From: OMPR01 sp965183835
GTDB lineage: Bacteria; Pseudomonadota; Alphaproteobacteria; Rhodobacterales; Rhodobacteraceae
DNA: 64,000 nt
Assembly: GCA_965183835.1 (NCBI GenBank)
Contig: CBCYME010000010.1
Coordinates: forward strand, 1-64,000
Direction of reading: 5' to 3'
Shown: positions 62,844-64,000 of the stretch, in pieces
How the letters are laid out: every line of letters begins with the position of its first letter
Position numbering within the stretch: the stretch's first letter is position 1
Made by a program: the position numbers and the translations under genes
Notes under the pieces: generated by a model
Database searches by the model: none
What the model saw: only the letters and a program-made list of their open reading frames with translations
Told to the model about the DNA's origin: nothing

Positions 62844-63359
62844 TTACGCAGCTTCCGCCGTCTCTTCGATGGTCGAAAGGATGCTTGCGATGTTGCTTGC
62901 AGGTGCGCCAATGGCCCCGGCGATGTTGCTTGCAGGTGCGCCGATGCAGCTTGCGATCTGAGCAATAAGCTCGTCCCGCGAAGGCATTTTCGACACAGCT
63001 GTAACACCAGCCCGGTCCAGAACGTTCTCACCCATTGCGCCGCCAAGGATTTGGAACTTATCGTTCCCCTTAGCGAAATCTTCGGCTACCTTAGCTGCTG
63101 CTACGGGGTCCTCAGAATAGGTTAGAACGGTCATCCCTGTCAGCAGGTCAGAAATGCTTTCACATGACTTACCCTCAAGGGCGATTTTGGCGAGCCTGTT
63201 TTTGGCAACACGTACGGATCCACCTGCTTCGCTTGCACGTGCACGCAGATCCTGCATCTCAGCAACTGTCAGACCGACATAGTGGGCAACCACTACGACG
63301 CCAGAGCTTTCGAAGATTTGGCCGAGTTCCTCGACCACTTTCTCTTTCTGGGCTCTATC
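62844..63359 (-). CDS. rplJ: 50S ribosomal protein L10
   Basis: A 171-residue L10, the base of the L12 stalk. It starts VDRAQKEKVVEELGQIFESS from GTG 63359 behind GGAGAG; the open frame reaches upstream to 63392, but that part is in the leader. The 11-residue unit IGAPASNIA-plus-two appears twice in a row near the C-terminus, where the helix binding L12 dimers lies. Upstream there is no rplK-rplA, unlike the usual order. Confidence 0.96.
   Translation of the reverse strand, partial: DRAQKEKVVEELGQIFESSGVVVVAHYVGLTVAEMQDLRARASEAGGSVRVAKNRLAKIALEGKSCESISDLLTGMTVLTYSEDPVAAAKVAEDFAKGNDKFQILGGAMGENVLDRAGVTAVSKMPSRDELIAQIASCIGAPASNIAGAIGAPASNIASILSTIEETAEAA
62887..62942. repeat. Tandem direct repeat in the 3' part of rplJ
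   Basis: A perfect 23-base copy (62887-62909 and 62920-62942) offset by 33 bases, that is 11 codons, encodes the doubled IGAPASNIA motif. Confidence 0.85.
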
Positions 63360-63378
63360 CACAGTTCTCTCCAAGTTT

Positions 63379-63424
63379 GGGATGTCGAACATCCCGGCTC
63401 AATTTTGCCGGGCGCTAACCCGGC
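63379..63424 (-). promoter_or_regulatory. rplJ leader with two hairpins (probable L10 autoregulation site)
   Basis: GGGATG/CATCCC (63379-63395) and GCCGGG/CCCGGC (63407-63424) stems lie directly before the GTG start. In E. coli an L10-L12 complex binds this leader; position and structure fit, but binding is inferred. Confidence 0.45.
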
Positions 63425-63638
63425 GTTCAGGTCCGTTATTACGGGGTGGAGCCAAAAATCGCCCGAAGGTAAAACCCTCGAATAATCTGGTCTTTCCCGT
63501 CTCTGGCAGGAATTATGATTTTGGCTTGATCCCAAACAGACCAAACAGCCCGCATATTCGCAAATTCCAATCTCACCCACCGTCTAGGACGAAACGCAAT
63601 ACAGCGCACGACGAATCGCACGCTGAGTTGCGCCTAGA

Positions 63639-63667
63639 GCATTAGGCGCTTTGTTCGGGAAATCCAA
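63639..63667 (-). promoter_or_regulatory. Candidate promoter of rplJL-rpoBC
   Basis: Minus strand TTGGAT (63667-63662), 17 bases, TAATGC (63644-63639). It gives a leader of about 270 bases. The gap 63360-63724 holds this and the hairpins but no gene that I can support. Confidence 0.5.
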
Positions 63668-63724
63668 GCGGTTTTTGCGCGAATACACGCGCCGTGAAAT
63701 TTGAGCCCACCAACCCAACGCCCT

Positions 63725-64000
63725 TTACGACGATGCAGAGGCGCATTTCACCGTATGTTTAATCTGCGTACTGGAAATATCAGGGGTGCGCGGCAAATAC
63801 AAAACCTCACAATGGGCCTTTAGCTCGTCAAACTCACCTGCCCAGTCATCGCCCATCACAAACAACTCGGCCGCATGCGTTTTGATATCGCCCGGCTTCT
63901 GATCCCAAGTCGTCTCTGGAATGACCAGATCCACAAACTTGCACGCATTCAAAACCTCAACGCGGTCTTCGTACGGAATGGCCGTGACCTTCCCCTTGCC
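63725..64000 (-). CDS. Glycerol-3-phosphate cytidylyltransferase-like protein (TagD family), N-terminus outside window
   Basis: Ninety-one C-terminal residues are visible. They read VDLVIPETTWDQKPGDIKTH, then FVMGDDWAGEFDELK, and YLPRTPDISSTQIKHTVK, the end of TagD-type nucleotidyltransferases. RTPDISST holds the conserved ISST-like motif that binds CTP phosphate. TagD makes CDP-glycerol; in Gram-negatives the product may enter polysaccharide or another conjugate. The HxGH motif is beyond the edge. The gene continues past position 64000. Confidence 0.85.
   Translation of the reverse strand, partial: GKGKVTAIPYEDRVEVLNACKFVDLVIPETTWDQKPGDIKTHAAELFVMGDDWAGEFDELKAHCEVLYLPRTPDISSTQIKHTVKCASASS

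Noticed and set aside
62887..62942. Possible CRISPR or mobile repeat
   Set aside because: Only two units, in frame, inside rplJ and encoding protein repeats.
63600..63660. GCGCCTA/TAGGCGC stem as terminator of the cytidylyltransferase gene
   Set aside because: No T-run follows on the minus strand and it overlaps the better promoter reading for rplJ; I keep the promoter call.

Overview
The window looks like one chromosomal stretch from a marine-type alphaproteobacterium of the Rhodobacteraceae (Roseobacter group). The evidence is the rpmH-rnpA-yidD-ttcA-yidC-MOSC-engB-argB order, an AapJQMP/BztABCD amino-acid importer, an ATP12-type F1 assembly chaperone, a DUF1127 protein, and the form of the ribosomal and RNA polymerase proteins. 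It is dominated by housekeeping genes. I see no prophage, insertion sequence, CRISPR array, rRNA or tRNA gene.

Layout. At 1-1583 (minus) a two-gene unit encodes a TVP38-family membrane protein and a flavin disulfide reductase cut by the window edge. At 1855-15248 (mostly plus) lie rpmH, rnpA, yidD, ttcA, an EAL phosphodiesterase, yidC, MOSC, engB, a small secreted protein, a PepSY membrane protein, argB, a sterol-desaturase-like protein, a ferredoxin-like protein and a SixA-like phosphatase. Two minus-strand genes interrupt them: an alpha/beta hydrolase and an SDR. Many of these genes overlap by the 4-base ATGA or GTGA type. At 15314-19838 (minus) is the polar amino-acid ABC importer. At 20048-25677 (minus) is a tight run of degP-like, rarA, crcB, rluC, HAD phosphatase and ATP12 genes.

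From 25860 to 63359 almost everything is on the minus strand: rplJL-rpoBC, the str operon, and the S10, spc and alpha ribosomal operons in their ancestral order. This superoperon is cut into seven modules, each with a readable intrinsic terminator and a plausible sigma70 promoter, usually with a 17-base spacer: rplJL-rpoBC; rpsLG-fusA-tuf; rpsJ-rplCDW; rplB-rpsS-rplV-rpsC-rplP; rpmC through rpmD; rplO-secY-adk; rpsMK-rpoA-rplQ. Unrelated genes sit in most of the gaps: a DMT transporter; an RcnB-like secreted protein; an HxlR regulator with a VOC protein and a 58-residue protein; a block with a 2OG-Fe(II) oxygenase, an RTX-type protein and an NmrA-like protein; and an adenylate cyclase with a DUF1127 protein. 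rplJ is not preceded by rplK/rplA/nusG/secE but by a cytidylyltransferase.

Three genes (ttcA, the adenylate cyclase and the RTX-type protein) are complete only if single-base shifts are assumed, at a C/G run, a GG pair, a C6 run and a GGAGG stretch. This suggests either homopolymer sequencing errors or real decay, and it is the main caution when using these gene models. I did not find a convincing new biological system. The most distinctive features are the modular breakage of the ribosomal superoperon and a tandem-duplicated HxlR regulator with a palindrome next to its start codon.
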